NCBI RefSeq assembly: GCF_014397245.1
Contig: NZ_JACLHY010000010.1
Coordinates: 62,001-126,000, forward strand
DNA length: 64,000 nt
Direction of reading: 5' to 3'
Source: Arenibacter arenosicollis
GTDB lineage: Bacteria; Bacteroidota; Bacteroidia; Flavobacteriales; Flavobacteriaceae
The first letter of the stretch is position 1. Each line of letters begins with the position of its first letter. This document shows, one piece after another, positions 63,710-64,000 of the stretch. Both the position numbers and the translations under genes were made by a program. The notes under the pieces are model-generated. The model worked only from the letters and a program-made list of their open reading frames with translations. It had not been told where the DNA came from and ran no database searches.

Positions 63710-64000
63710 ATGGAAAAAGAATTGGACATTGAAATCCTCAAGACCTCTGGAGAACGAGCAAAATTTTCTTTGGATAAACTTCGCAATTCCCTTAAAAAAA
63801 GTGGTGCCGACCACAATTTGGTAGAACACATTGTTGGCCAAGTCAAGAATGAACTTTATGAGGGTATCTCTACCAACGAAATTTATAATAGAGCCTTTGC
63901 CCTTTTGAAAAAAAATAAATCGGTATTTGCCTCAAAATACAAATTAAAAAAAGCCCTTTACGAATTGGGTCCCACTGGATTTCCATTCGAACGTTTTGTG
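63710..64000 (+). CDS. ATP-cone domain protein, 3' end outside the window
   Basis: An open frame starting at ATG 63710, one nt after the MscS stop, runs to the window edge (97 codons) without a stop. It begins MEKELDIEILKTSGERAKF and contains SLDKLRNSLKKSGADHNLV and NEIYNRAFALLKKN, which match the ATP-cone domain (nucleotide-binding, as in NrdR and ribonucleotide reductases). The end, KKALYELGPTGFPFERFV, resembles the segment that links ATP-cone to an Mrr-like PD-(D/E)XK nuclease domain in Bacteroidota proteins, but that domain is out of view. Confidence 0.7.
   Translation, partial: MEKELDIEILKTSGERAKFSLDKLRNSLKKSGADHNLVEHIVGQVKNELYEGISTNEIYNRAFALLKKNKSVFASKYKLKKALYELGPTGFPFERFV

Overview
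The window looks like chromosomal DNA of a marine-type Flavobacteriaceae member (Bacteroidota). It is AT-rich. Several promoters carry the Bacteroidota −7 box TAnnTTTG. The gene content (YtxH/holin-X module, PepSY-like secreted protein, WG-repeat protein, Tat-type Gfo/Idh/MocA protein, Crp-type response regulators) is typical of that family. I saw no rRNA, tRNA, CRISPR array, transposase or prophage.

Layout. 0.1-4.8 kb: a GH63-like glucosidase and a glycogen debranching enzyme. 4.8-12.3 kb: a small HMA-like protein, an APC permease fused to a Usp-like tail, a DUF1003 protein, a secreted oxidoreductase and a MacAB-like ABC efflux operon. 12.7-24.6 kb: PepSY-like protein, flavin-binding stress protein, PEP synthase, cupin, PfkB, glucokinase, a Usp, Pta and AckA. 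24.8-31.4 kb: small stress proteins, an AarF-type kinase, exonuclease III, an ECF-like sigma factor, and a YtxH/holin-X operon. 31.4-36.3 kb: a large PAS/LOV histidine kinase, its Crp-type response regulator and a patatin. 36.5-49.3 kb: two P-type ATPases around Hsp20, Upp, glucan phosphorylase, a site-2 protease with CBS domains, and a WG/SDR/HEAT operon. 49.5-53.7 kb: a Usp behind a (TAG)19 repeat, a TerB-like protein and a second PAS kinase/Crp-type regulator pair. 53.7-62.2 kb: nine tandem Usp genes with an inserted thioredoxin. 62.3-64 kb: an unknown protein, an MscS channel and the start of an ATP-cone protein.

The main result is a regulatory system joining most of this. I found 19 intergenic copies of a palindrome TGA-N6-TCA (best form ATGACATATGTCAT). 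In nearly every case a −7-type box (TAnnTTTG or a near match) starts exactly 29.5 bp from the palindrome centre, pointing into the neighbouring gene. This is the geometry of class II activation by a Crp/Fnr-type protein centred at −41.5. Several sites carry such a box on both sides and probably fire two divergent genes. The window encodes two candidate regulators, each a receiver domain fused to a Crp-type sensor and HTH with the same predicted DNA-contact residues, each next to its own PAS histidine kinase. One kinase contains a LOV domain with the photoactive cysteine; the other has a PAS domain with a FixL-like His/Arg pair.

The target list (eleven double-domain Usps, Hsp20, PfkB, a Ca-type P-ATPase, a CBS-domain site-2 protease, a flavin-binding protein, thioredoxin, possibly Pta-AckA) closely resembles the mycobacterial DosR dormancy regulon in function, but under a different regulator class. 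I infer an energy-limitation, low-oxygen or light-responsive survival island: glycogen breakdown and glucose phosphorylation feed glycolysis and acetate-linked ATP formation while protective proteins are made.
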